Assembly: GCA_015056255.1 (NCBI GenBank)
Contig: SVGP01000004.1
Span: forward strand, 89,982 to 153,981
Direction: 5' to 3'
DNA: 64,000 nt
From: Clostridiales bacterium
GTDB taxonomy: Bacteria > Bacillota > Clostridia > Christensenellales > Aristaeellaceae
Both the position numbers and the translations under genes were made by a program. The notes under the pieces are model-generated. The model had not been told where the DNA came from, did no database searches, and saw only the letters and a program-made list of their open reading frames with translations. The number at the start of each line of letters is the position of its first letter. The first letter of the stretch is position 1. This document shows positions 43,747 through 51,170 of the stretch, in pieces.

Positions 43747-44558
43747 ATGAGGTCAAGTCCCCGAAAAAACCTTTGATTTACTACTACGGTATTGTCATGA
43801 TCATCCTGTTTCTCTTCAACTCTCTTGCAATGCCGTGGCTTTTGCAGCGGCAGATCATCGAGGTTGACTACGGAACCTTTATGACTATGACCGAAAACAA
43901 CGAAATCGGCAAGGTCGACGTTCAGGATAATCAGATTATCTTCACAGATAAAGAGGTTACCAAGGTCTATAAAACCGGACTGATGGACGATCCGGGATTG
44001 GTCGAGCGACTGCACAATTCTGATGCAGTCTTCTCAAGCGAAATCGTTGAGGAAATGTCACCGCTCCTGAGTATATTTTTAAGCTGGGTCCTTCCCATGG
44101 TCGTCTTCATTGGCATCGGACAGATCGTTTCAAAAAAGATGATGAACAAGGCAGGCGGAGGTCCCAACTCCATGATGTTCGGCATGGGCAAGAGCAATGC
44201 CAAGGTCTATGTCAAATCCTCCTCTGGCATCAAATTTTCCGATGTTGCGGGTGAAGACGAAGCAAAGGAAAATCTCACCGAGATCGTCGATTACCTTCAC
44301 AACCCCGATAAATACAAGGACATCGGCGCTTCTATGCCGAAAGGTCTGCTGCTCGTAGGCCCTCCCGGTACCGGCAAGACCATGCTGGCCAAAGCGGTAG
44401 CAGGCGAAGCGAACGTTCCCTTCTTCTCCATTTCCGGCTCTGAATTCGTTGAAATGTTCGTAGGCATGGGTGCAAGCAAGGTACGCGACCTGTTCAAGCA
44501 GGCACCTAATCCCGTTGATATTGATACAATGTCAACGGGATTATTTTTGCATTTATAG
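43743..44558 (+). pseudogene. FtsH-like AAA protease, truncated by a mobile-element end
   Basis: 272 residues of which ~254 are FtsH-like. Two membrane helices flank an extracytoplasmic domain; the AAA domain begins [20 protein letters not shown] and has Walker [20 protein letters not shown] and pore-loop region [20 protein letters not shown]. The chain is then cut: the next codons come from hairpin element B (44507 on). Walker B, the second region of homology and the HExxH protease domain are all missing, so the protein cannot be an active protease. Confidence 0.88.
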
Positions 44559-44650
44559 ACCTATAAAGCGTCAGAATATTGGGTTATAGCGACAAAAGTG
44601 CCTTACATGGCGCAAGAAATTGAATATACGGCGTCAAAAGGCTGGATGGG
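44507..44650. mobile_element. Mobile-element end: hairpin B plus four 21-bp-spaced repeats
   Basis: A 17-bp hairpin with ATA loop (arms 44507-44523 and 44527-44543) is followed by ATTTTTGCATTTATAGACC and then four GCG[T/A/C][C/A]A-type motifs whose GCG falls at 44568, 44589, 44610 and 44631, exactly 21 bases apart. Two-turn phasing on one DNA face is typical of multiple transposase-binding sites at the ends of IS21-like or Tn7/Mu-like elements. It interrupts ftsH. No transposase gene remains. Confidence 0.6.
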
Positions 44651-45001
44651 GATTGTCCCTGTCCGGTCTTTTTTCTTTTATCCCGGGGAACTTTTTCTGC
44701 AAAAACCCACCTTTTTTCCTTAAAACCCTCCCTATTGTGGACGTTTACTGCAATCGTCCACAATAGCCCAGTTACCGTCCACAATAGAAAAATCGGCGCT
44801 AAAATGTACCCCTGAAAATGGCAAATCAAAAGTTCCTTCCCTTGAAAAGTGGATAAGTAAAAGCTGAATCAGATGAATTGATACACAAATCAACTCGTTT
44901 GTCCGTTTTTCCATCAAACACACTGGATTTGACCGTTTTATTCTGCTTTCTCGTAAGCTACAATCAGACTGTTCAATCTGGAACAAGGGGAAACGAATCT
45001 G
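44651..45001. other. Gap with a second set of 21-bp-spaced repeats, otherwise empty
   Basis: CGTCCACAATAG occurs at 44755-44766 and 44776-44787 (21 bases apart), with the inverted copy CTATTGTGGACG at 44732-44743. The downstream AAAAATCGGCGCTAAAATG and CAAATCAAAAGTTCC look like the edge of another IS21-type end. No open frame of note; no clear promoter for the operon at 45002 was found. Confidence 0.5.
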
Positions 45002-45289
45002 ATGAAATACACTGTAACATTGAAGACAATGCTGGGTGACCGACATGGCACCTTGGAAATGGAACATTTAGGCCGGAATGCCAAAGGAATGCTTCACATA
45101 CTTGGCAACAGAACTGAACTGCACGGAAGTATATCGGAAAACGGAAAGTGCTGCCTTGAAGGTGTGCTGAAAACACTGATGACAACAAAACCGTTTGTAG
45201 CGGAAGGATGCATGAATGACCACAGACTCAGCCTGCTCCTGCGCGGACAGGGTGAATCCTGGGCGATGACGGGCGTCAGCGTCCGATAA
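45002..45289 (+). CDS. Small beta-rich protein of unknown function heading the second CotH operon
   Basis: 95 residues, a compact all-beta pattern (YTVTLKTMLGDRHGTLEME, GMLHILGNRTELHGSISENG). No signal peptide, no known motif. It lies 24 bases before the CotH gene and probably shares its transcript. The ribosome-binding site AAGGGG is about 13 bases from the ATG. Confidence 0.55.
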   Translation: MKYTVTLKTMLGDRHGTLEMEHLGRNAKGMLHILGNRTELHGSISENGKCCLEGVLKTLMTTKPFVAEGCMNDHRLSLLLRGQGESWAMTGVSVR

Positions 45290-45313
45290 GACAGGAGGAG
45301 TGGGCAAAACACC

Positions 45314-47170
45314 ATGAAACGACGAATACTCTGCGCCATTTCGATGGGGCTTGTCATCCTGTATGGCATCAGTCTGCTTTTTGCCGCATGCGGGCAGACG
45401 CAGCCAGACGCGTCTGCACAGACATCGGACAGCAGTCCCGCCGCAGGCATGACCATGGAATATGAAGATAGGATTTTCGACAACAGCTACGTGCACACCA
45501 TTGATATTCAGATTTCGCCGGAGGACTGGGAAGACCTAAAACTCAATGCGCTGTACAAGGAGTCTTATGACTGCGATGTTGTCATCGACGGAGAAACCTT
45601 TCATCACGTTGGCGTAAGAACCAAGGGAAATGTGACGCTGATCCAGAGCATCGTCCGGGAATGGGACAGGTACAGCCTTGTGCTGGAGTTCGGCGCGTTC
45701 CAGCCCAGCCAGAGGTATTACGGGCTGGATAAACTGTCGCTGAACAACAACATCTGCGATTCCAGCTTTATCCGCGATTACCTCTGCTACGACATGATGG
45801 CCTCCATGGGCGTCCCCACGCCGCTGATCAGCTTCACCGTCGTTTCTGTCAACGGAGAGGCGCTGGGACTGTATACCACCGTGGAAGGTATGGATGAATC
45901 CTACGCACTGCGCAATTTTGGTACGACCTATGGAAACCTCTACAAGCCGGAGCACATGAACATCGCCGGTATGCTGACGGGCGAAGTCAAGGACTGTACG
46001 ATCAGTATTGGTGCATTGGCTGGAGATGAAGGTACTGTAGATGCAGCGGCGTTCATGGGCGTTTCCGACGCAACGGTGGGCCTGAAATATCAGGGCGATG
46101 ACCTGTCCCTGTACAGCCACATCTGGGACAATGCGGTCTTCAAGGTCGGCACCAGCGACAAGCACCGGCTGGTGGACATCATCCGCGCGTTCAACGAGGG
46201 TGAAAACGTCGAAACCGTGCTAGACACGGATGCGCTGCTGCGCTTCTTCGCCGTGGGCGCGTTTGTGCTCAATGACGACTGCTATACCTCCTATGCAGGC
46301 CACAACTATGGTCTGTATGAGAAGGACGGCCGGATCATGATGCTGCCGTGGGATTACGATCACTCCCTTGGCTGCACCGGCGCGGCTGCCGGCACGACCA
46401 GCTGGACGGAGTACATCAACCTGCCCATGGACGAGCCGGTCATCGGCGTTGAGATGGCGGACAGACCGCTGCTGAACTGTCTGCTGACGGATGAGGCTTA
46501 CCTTGCCCAGTACCACGGCTATATCGACCAGCTCTTGACGGACTATGTGGAAAGCGGCAAGCTGGAAAGCGCCGCAGCAGAGGTCACCGCGCTGATCGCG
46601 CCCTTTGTGGCACAGGATACCGTCAGCGGCGTGACGGTCGAAGCGTTCGAAACGGCTGTGCAGTCCGATCTGGAGTTCTGTCGCCTGCGGGCGCATAGCC
46701 TGCGCCGCCAGCTGAACGGAACGATCCCCGCGACCAAGGCCGGCCAGGCCGAAGCAGCGGATACGCTGATCGACTGCGAGCATTTCATCAGCCCCGATTC
46801 CGGCAGCCTGACCGAGCTGCTGATCCCCGAAGGCAGCGGGCTGTATTTCGAGGATTTCATTGGCTCCATTGTTCGGCGTGTGAACGCATTTGCTACTGTC
46901 AGTGTGCTGCCGATTTCCGATATTGTCAGTCTGCTCCCGTGGAGCAATGATCCCGAGGGCAGTTTCGTGGATCGCATGATCGCCTCCGGCAAGGTGCAGG
47001 ACGAAGAAAAGCTGCACAGTGCCATCAAGTGGCTGATCATCCGCTTTGTGCGTGACAGCGTATTCTATGTCCTGGGCGCAATCGTGCTGATCGCCGGGTT
47101 TGTATTCGTATTCAGGTACGGCAAAAACCGCCAGCCTGCTGCACGGAAGGGAGGAACACGGCATGTTTGA
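45314..47170 (+). CDS. CotH-family lipoprotein with C-terminal membrane helix (copy 2)
   Basis: 618 residues. Lipoprotein signal MKRRILCAISMGLVILYGIS ending LLFAAC; after a Ser/Ala-rich linker the CotH domain follows: IQISPEDWEDLKLNA, VGVRTKGNVT, SFIRDYLCYDMMASMG, LGLYTTVEGMDESY and MMLPWDYDHSLG (~345, the metal/nucleotide motif). One helix near the C-terminus (VFYVLGAIVLIAGFVFVF) anchors the end as well. It is a different subtype from copy 1: lipidated rather than N-terminally anchored, without the Fn3-like tail. GGAGG upstream. Overlaps the VTC gene by 8 bases. Confidence 0.85.
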   Translation: MKRRILCAISMGLVILYGISLLFAACGQTQPDASAQTSDSSPAAGMTMEYEDRIFDNSYVHTIDIQISPEDWEDLKLNALYKESYDCDVVIDGETFHHVGVRTKGNVTLIQSIVREWDRYSLVLEFGAFQPSQRYYGLDKLSLNNNICDSSFIRDYLCYDMMASMGVPTPLISFTVVSVNGEALGLYTTVEGMDESYALRNFGTTYGNLYKPEHMNIAGMLTGEVKDCTISIGALAGDEGTVDAAAFMGVSDATVGLKYQGDDLSLYSHIWDNAVFKVGTSDKHRLVDIIRAFNEGENVETVLDTDALLRFFAVGAFVLNDDCYTSYAGHNYGLYEKDGRIMMLPWDYDHSLGCTGAAAGTTSWTEYINLPMDEPVIGVEMADRPLLNCLLTDEAYLAQYHGYIDQLLTDYVESGKLESAAAEVTALIAPFVAQDTVSGVTVEAFETAVQSDLEFCRLRAHSLRRQLNGTIPATKAGQAEAADTLIDCEHFISPDSGSLTELLIPEGSGLYFEDFIGSIVRRVNAFATVSVLPISDIVSLLPWSNDPEGSFVDRMIASGKVQDEEKLHSAIKWLIIRFVRDSVFYVLGAIVLIAGFVFVFRYGKNRQPAARKGGTRHV

Positions 47171-47858
47171 AGCCCCAAAGGATACCAAGCTGCGCCACGA
47201 ATGGAAGCATCACATCACCCCGGCGGATAAGCAGGTCATCATCAGCCGTTTGTCGGCCATCGCTTCGCCGGATGAGCATTACGGCGCAAAGCCCTATCAC
47301 ATCCGCAGTCTGTACTTTGACAATGTGTACGACAAGGCGCTGTCCGAGCGGCTCAATGGGCAGGAGGTGCGAGAGAAGTTCCGCATCCGCTATTACAACG
47401 ACAACCCCGGCTTCATCAAGCTGGAAAAGAAGAGCAAGTTCAACACCCTGTGCGGCAAAAAAGCTGTGACCATCACGCAGGAGGAGTGTCAGCGGCTGAT
47501 CGACGGCGATTACAGCTGGCTGATGGATGAGAAGCGCCCGCTGTGTCAGGAGCTGTATGCCAAAATGCAGAGTCAGCTGCTCCGTCCCCGGGTGATCGTG
47601 GATTATACCCGGCGCGCCTTCGTCTATGCGCCCGGCAACGTGCGTGTGACCATCGACGACGAGGTGCGCAGCGGTCTCTCTGCCATCCACATGTTTGACC
47701 CGGTGCAGACGATTCCTGCGGATATACGCCGTCCCATCATTCTGGAGGTCAAGTACGATGCGTACTTCCCGGATATCATCCGCGACGCCGTGCAGCTTTC
47801 AAACCGCCGAACCACATCCTTTTCCAAATACGCGGCTTGCCGCCTGACCAATTTCTGA
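47163..47858 (+). CDS. VTC-domain protein (copy 2)
   Basis: 231 residues from ATG 47163 behind GGGAGG; an upstream frame from 47100 lies inside CotH. RHEWKHHI, YHIRSLYFDN, REKFRIRYYN, FIKLEKKSKFN, RPRVIVDYTRRAFV and LEVKYDAYFP appear in the same order as in copy 1, so all the basic tunnel strands of the polyphosphate-polymerase fold are present. Copy 2 has the canonical ExEKK-like LEKK, where copy 1 has LERKKK. Confidence 0.85.
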   Translation: MFEAPKDTKLRHEWKHHITPADKQVIISRLSAIASPDEHYGAKPYHIRSLYFDNVYDKALSERLNGQEVREKFRIRYYNDNPGFIKLEKKSKFNTLCGKKAVTITQEECQRLIDGDYSWLMDEKRPLCQELYAKMQSQLLRPRVIVDYTRRAFVYAPGNVRVTIDDEVRSGLSAIHMFDPVQTIPADIRRPIILEVKYDAYFPDIIRDAVQLSNRRTTSFSKYAACRLTNF

Positions 47859-47876
47859 TAAATGGAGGAGATCACC

Positions 47877-48548
47877 ATGACGTTCAATGACATCTTCAAG
47901 AGCAGTTACATCGAGCAGGTCAATGCCTTCTCGCTGACCGACACCCTCATTTCCCTTGCGCTGGCGTTCGCCATCGGCCTGTTCATCTCCGAGGTGTATC
48001 ACAAGACCTACCGCGGCGTGATGTATTCCCGCTCCTTCGGCGCAACGCTGCTGGCGCTGACGCTGATCACGGATCTTGCGATCATGACCGTTACCTCCAA
48101 CGTCGTTCTGTCCCTGGGCATGGTGGGCGCGCTGTCCATCGTGCGCTTCCGCACGGCCATCAAGGAGCCGCTGGACATCGCCTTCCTGTTCTGGGCCATC
48201 GTCACCGGCATCATGCTGGGCGCGGGCATGATCCTGCTGGCGATCATCGGCAACGTGGTGATGGGGCTGATCATGGTGCTGTTCGTCAACCGCAAGGGCA
48301 ATGAAACGCCCTACATACTTGTTTTGCAGTGCGCAGATGACGCTGCCGAGGAGCGCGCCATGGCACAGGTGGAGGGATATGTGGCCCGAAGCCTGCTCAA
48401 GTCCAAGACCGTCAATAAGGAAGGCATCGAACTGACGGTGGAAGTGCGTTTGGCAGATTCTACTACGAAGTTCATCAATGAGCTTTCCGCCATGGATGGC
48501 GTGCGCTATGCGACGCTGGTCAGCTACAACGGCGAATACATGAGCTAA
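47877..48548 (+). CDS. DUF4956 membrane protein (copy 2)
   Basis: 223 residues from ATG 47877, 6 bases after GGAGGAG (the ATG at 47862 overlaps that site). Four membrane helices with SLGMVGALSIVRFRTAIKEPLD, then a soluble domain ending YATLVSYNGEYMS. Same length and motif spacing as copy 1 at 16304, so the two CotH-VTC-DUF4956 sets are paralogous modules. Function unknown. Confidence 0.85.
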   Translation: MTFNDIFKSSYIEQVNAFSLTDTLISLALAFAIGLFISEVYHKTYRGVMYSRSFGATLLALTLITDLAIMTVTSNVVLSLGMVGALSIVRFRTAIKEPLDIAFLFWAIVTGIMLGAGMILLAIIGNVVMGLIMVLFVNRKGNETPYILVLQCADDAAEERAMAQVEGYVARSLLKSKTVNKEGIELTVEVRLADSTTKFINELSAMDGVRYATLVSYNGEYMS

Positions 48549-48562
48549 AGGAGGACACGACC

Positions 48563-48817
48563 GTGAAGAAGGATTTCCTGACCGAACTGATCGACGAACT
48601 GACCCTGCTGCGCGACGAGCAGAAGAAAATCACCATTCCTGCGCCGCCGTCTCCCGCTGCCGTCATGAAAGTGATCGGCCGGGTTGCCAAGGAACACGAG
48701 GTGACCGCAGAGGACATCGAGACGATGATGGCGCTGCGATCTGTTCTTCCGGGTGACAGCGGAAACACCGCCGCAGCCGATGCGCAGGTTGTGAAGGCGC
48801 TGAAGGAAAAAGAATAA
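48563..48817 (+). CDS. Small helical protein ending the second CotH operon
   Basis: 84 residues from GTG behind AAAGGAGG. Charged helical N-terminus (KKDFLTELIDELTLLRDEQK), a Pro-rich turn (IPAPPSPAAV), then another helix. No known family. Copy 1 of the module has no equivalent. Confidence 0.55.
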   Translation: MKKDFLTELIDELTLLRDEQKKITIPAPPSPAAVMKVIGRVAKEHEVTAEDIETMMALRSVLPGDSGNTAAADAQVVKALKEKE

Positions 48818-48818
48818 A

Positions 48819-48857
48819 AGCAAGCCCGCTGAAAACTGAATTTCGGCGGGCTTATGC
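48819..48857 (+). terminator. Hairpin after the second CotH operon
   Basis: GCAAGCCCGC and GCGGGCTTATGC pair with inner GAAA/TTTC. The T-run is weak, so termination may be partial and the metallophosphatase may be co-transcribed. Confidence 0.5.
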
Positions 48858-48869
48858 TTGGGAGCATAT

Positions 48870-49565
48870 ATGAGAACAATCCTGATTGGCGATATCCACG
48901 GCTGCTATGATCAGTTTGAGCAATTGCTTAAAAAGGCTTTCTTCGATGAAACAAGGGACCGGTTGATCCTGCTGGGTGACCTGATGGATCGTGGCAGGGA
49001 TTCCTGCAGGGTGTATCATCAAGCGGCAGAATTGCAGCGGAAAATGGGTAGCCGGTTTGTGCTGCTCCGGGGCAGCCATGAAAAGATGCTGCTGAATGAT
49101 TCTCCAAGGCTTCGGGACAGACTGCTGTGGCGACTGGTCGGGAAAGGTGCAACCCTTCGTTCTTTCAGACAACACAATGAAAGAATGGAAGACAGTATAA
49201 CATGGTTTCGTGCGCACAGCGTAATGTACCATGTGGATCATCATTTTCAATGCGTACATGCTGCGATACGGAATGAAAACCCTGCCGATAACAATGAATA
49301 TACCCTGTTGATGGATCATCGTCTGACAAAAAAGAATCTGTATGCCGGCAAGCTGACCATCACGGGGCACATCCATCTTAAGGAGCCGACGTGGTTTGAT
49401 GGCTCCGGCAGAAAAGGTCAGCCGCTGCCCTATGGTGAATGGCTGCCGCTGCCGGCAAAGGGCGTCATCTGCCTCGACACCGGCTGTGCGGAGGGAAACA
49501 AGCTGACCGCGATGATCGTCATCGATGAACAGTATCTCCTTCATTGCATCAAATGCAAAAACTGA
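48870..49565 (+). CDS. Calcineurin-like metallophosphatase (PrpA/PrpB or ApaH-like)
   Basis: 231 residues. All blocks of the PPP-type fold are present: GDIHG (8-12), GDLMDRG (~38), GSHE (~73, usually GNHE), HAAI and TGHIHLKEP (~165), DTGCA. It hydrolyses phosphoesters with two metals. Candidates are Ser/Thr phosphoprotein phosphatase or diadenosine tetraphosphatase. Standing directly behind a putative extracellular kinase/polyphosphate module it could act on related phosphates, though it has no signal peptide. Confidence 0.88.
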   Translation: MRTILIGDIHGCYDQFEQLLKKAFFDETRDRLILLGDLMDRGRDSCRVYHQAAELQRKMGSRFVLLRGSHEKMLLNDSPRLRDRLLWRLVGKGATLRSFRQHNERMEDSITWFRAHSVMYHVDHHFQCVHAAIRNENPADNNEYTLLMDHRLTKKNLYAGKLTITGHIHLKEPTWFDGSGRKGQPLPYGEWLPLPAKGVICLDTGCAEGNKLTAMIVIDEQYLLHCIKCKN

Positions 49566-49572
49566 ATCAAAC

Positions 49573-49614
49573 AAATCCGCAGATTGCCGTGTGACACTGT
49601 CTGCGGATTTTCTA
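49573..49614. terminator. Bidirectional terminator between convergent genes
   Basis: AAATCCGCAGA / TCTGCGGATTT, 11-bp stem, T-rich on both strands, between the metallophosphatase and the minus-strand TetR gene. Confidence 0.85.
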
Positions 49615-49639
49615 TTGTTTATCTTTGCGGCGGGAAGGG

Positions 49640-50230
49640 TCAATTCATTCGTTCAAATTCTGCGCGGTTCTCAAGCATATTGGGGATAGAATTCTTCAGC
49701 ATAAAGATCAGGTCATCTACCAGCTCCTGACGATCGAACTGTTCCTTTTCCTGGAAATAGTTGATCAGCATTCCGGCAAGCGCTTCCGTATAGAAGGTGA
49801 TGATAAATGATACAAAATGGTCGGAAACACAAAGCTTTTGCTCCTGCAAAATATTCTGAACGATGGACTGTACCACGCCGTAGAAGTCCGTAAAGAAGAA
49901 GCGCTTCATTTCCTCCCGGCCCATCGCGTCGTATGCACAGTTGATGATATGCTTGTTTTCGTCCACATAGCCGATGGCAAACAGCAGCGCCTCCTCCGGA
50001 TTCACCAACAGATCGAAGCCCTTGACGACCTCGATGGCTTCCTGCTCCAGAATCCATTTGAGCAGATCATAGATGTCCTGAAAGTGATAATAGAAGGTCT
50101 TGCGGTTCACACCGCAGTCGGTGATCAATTCGCTGATGCTGATTTTGCCCAGAGGCTTGTGCATCATTAGCTTTTTGAGCGAGGCCGCTAGAGTTTTCTT
50201 TGTGTTTAATGTTGTAATTTCATGTTTCAT
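49640..50230 (-). CDS. TetR/AcrR-family regulator
   Basis: 196 residues. HTH near 30-55: KISISELITDCGVNRKTFYY followed by HFQDI. The ligand domain resembles TetR_C_33-type regulators. Divergent from the flavodoxin gene, which it probably controls. TTGTCC / GGACAA half-sites 15 bases apart at about 50259-50285 are a possible operator. Confidence 0.88.
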   Translation of the reverse strand: MKHEITTLNTKKTLAASLKKLMMHKPLGKISISELITDCGVNRKTFYYHFQDIYDLLKWILEQEAIEVVKGFDLLVNPEEALLFAIGYVDENKHIINCAYDAMGREEMKRFFFTDFYGVVQSIVQNILQEQKLCVSDHFVSFIITFYTEALAGMLINYFQEKEQFDRQELVDDLIFMLKNSIPNMLENRAEFERMN

Positions 50231-50489
50231 GTTTTCACCTGCCGATTTTTATTATACAGTTGTCCGGAAAATCGTTCAATGGACAAACATATATGGTTTG
50301 TGGAGTGAATCCGGTCTTAGAAGACATTCATATAAGTTTCTTTCACAAAAGAGTTACTGCTATCGTCCACAATAGAAAAATAGATGCAATTATTGGTGGA
50401 TAGGTAGAATGCTTGCGTAGCAATAGGGACTGGAAGTAACTTACCTTGTCTGCTATAATATAACCAGCAAGTTTTGAGAGGTGTTTTCA
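50231..50489. promoter_or_regulatory. TetR-flavodoxin intergenic region with extended -10 promoter and repeat fragment
   Basis: TGCTATAAT (-10 at 50453-50458, extended by TG) serves the flavodoxin gene. CGTCCACAATAG with AAAAAT after it (50364-50381), preceded by TTACTGCTAT, repeats the sequence at 44746-44793, marking a stray mobile-element end. Confidence 0.5.
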
Positions 50490-50963
50490 ATGAGCAGAAA
50501 GCTGGTAGCATATTTCTCTGCAAGCGGCATAACGGCGAAGGTGGCTGAAACCTTATCGGATGCACTCGGAGCAGATTTGTTTGAGATCGTACCCAAGGTC
50601 AGATATACGAAAGCAGACTTGGACTGGCGCGATAAGACTTCGCGCAGCACAATTGAGATGAATGATCCGTCTTCCCGTCCGGAGATCGAAACCCTTCGTG
50701 ATAACGTTGCTGATTACGACACGCTCTACGTAGGCTTCCCCATCTGGTGGTATGTCGCGCCCACGATCATCAATACCTTTCTGGAAAGCTATGACCTCGC
50801 CGGAAAGATCATCATTCCGTTCGCCACATCTGGCGGCAGCGGCATGGGCAAGACGAATGAGAAACTGGTACCCAGTTGCCTCGGCGCTACTCTCAAGGAT
50901 GGCAAAGTGTTCAGCATGAATGCTACAAGGCAGGAACTTGCCGATTGGGCGAATCAGTTTTGA
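50490..50963 (+). CDS. Flavodoxin-like protein
   Basis: 157 residues from ATG 50490 behind GAGAGGTG. Short-chain flavodoxin fold (Flavodoxin_4 type): VAYFSASGITAKVAETLSDA is the FMN phosphate loop, YVGFPIWWYVAPTIINTFLE the second loop, FATSGGSGMGKTNE the third. It carries electrons or reduces quinones with FMN in the cytoplasm. Divergent TetR neighbour suggests induction by a small molecule. Confidence 0.9.
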   Translation: MSRKLVAYFSASGITAKVAETLSDALGADLFEIVPKVRYTKADLDWRDKTSRSTIEMNDPSSRPEIETLRDNVADYDTLYVGFPIWWYVAPTIINTFLESYDLAGKIIIPFATSGGSGMGKTNEKLVPSCLGATLKDGKVFSMNATRQELADWANQF

Positions 50964-51083
50964 ATAATTCTTTGCAGCTATTGTCTGAATGGATGGTGGC
51001 TGCTTTTTTATATGTGTGCAACGTCTGCTTTACATATTTAGGCGAACATGAAGTAAAACTTTGTTGGTCAATATATTACTTTG

Positions 51084-51113
51084 TTGCGAACATATGTTCG
51101 GATGTGCTATAAT
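51084..51113 (+). promoter_or_regulatory. Promoter with LexA (SOS) box
   Basis: TTGCGA (51084-51089), 18 bases, TATAAT (51108-51113). CGAACATATGTTCG (51087-51100) is a perfect match to the Gram-positive LexA/DinR box CGAAC-N4-GTTCG and overlaps the -35 box. LexA bound here would block the promoter until DNA damage. Confidence 0.85.
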
Positions 51114-51170
51114 CGATATACAGTTTTCTTATGATCAGACTGAAAAAGATGTGAAGGCGAGGCGAAGTGT

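Noticed and set aside
49713..50057. 114-codon minus-strand frame inside the TetR gene
   Set aside because: Same-strand alternative frame within a clear TetR coding region, no motif.
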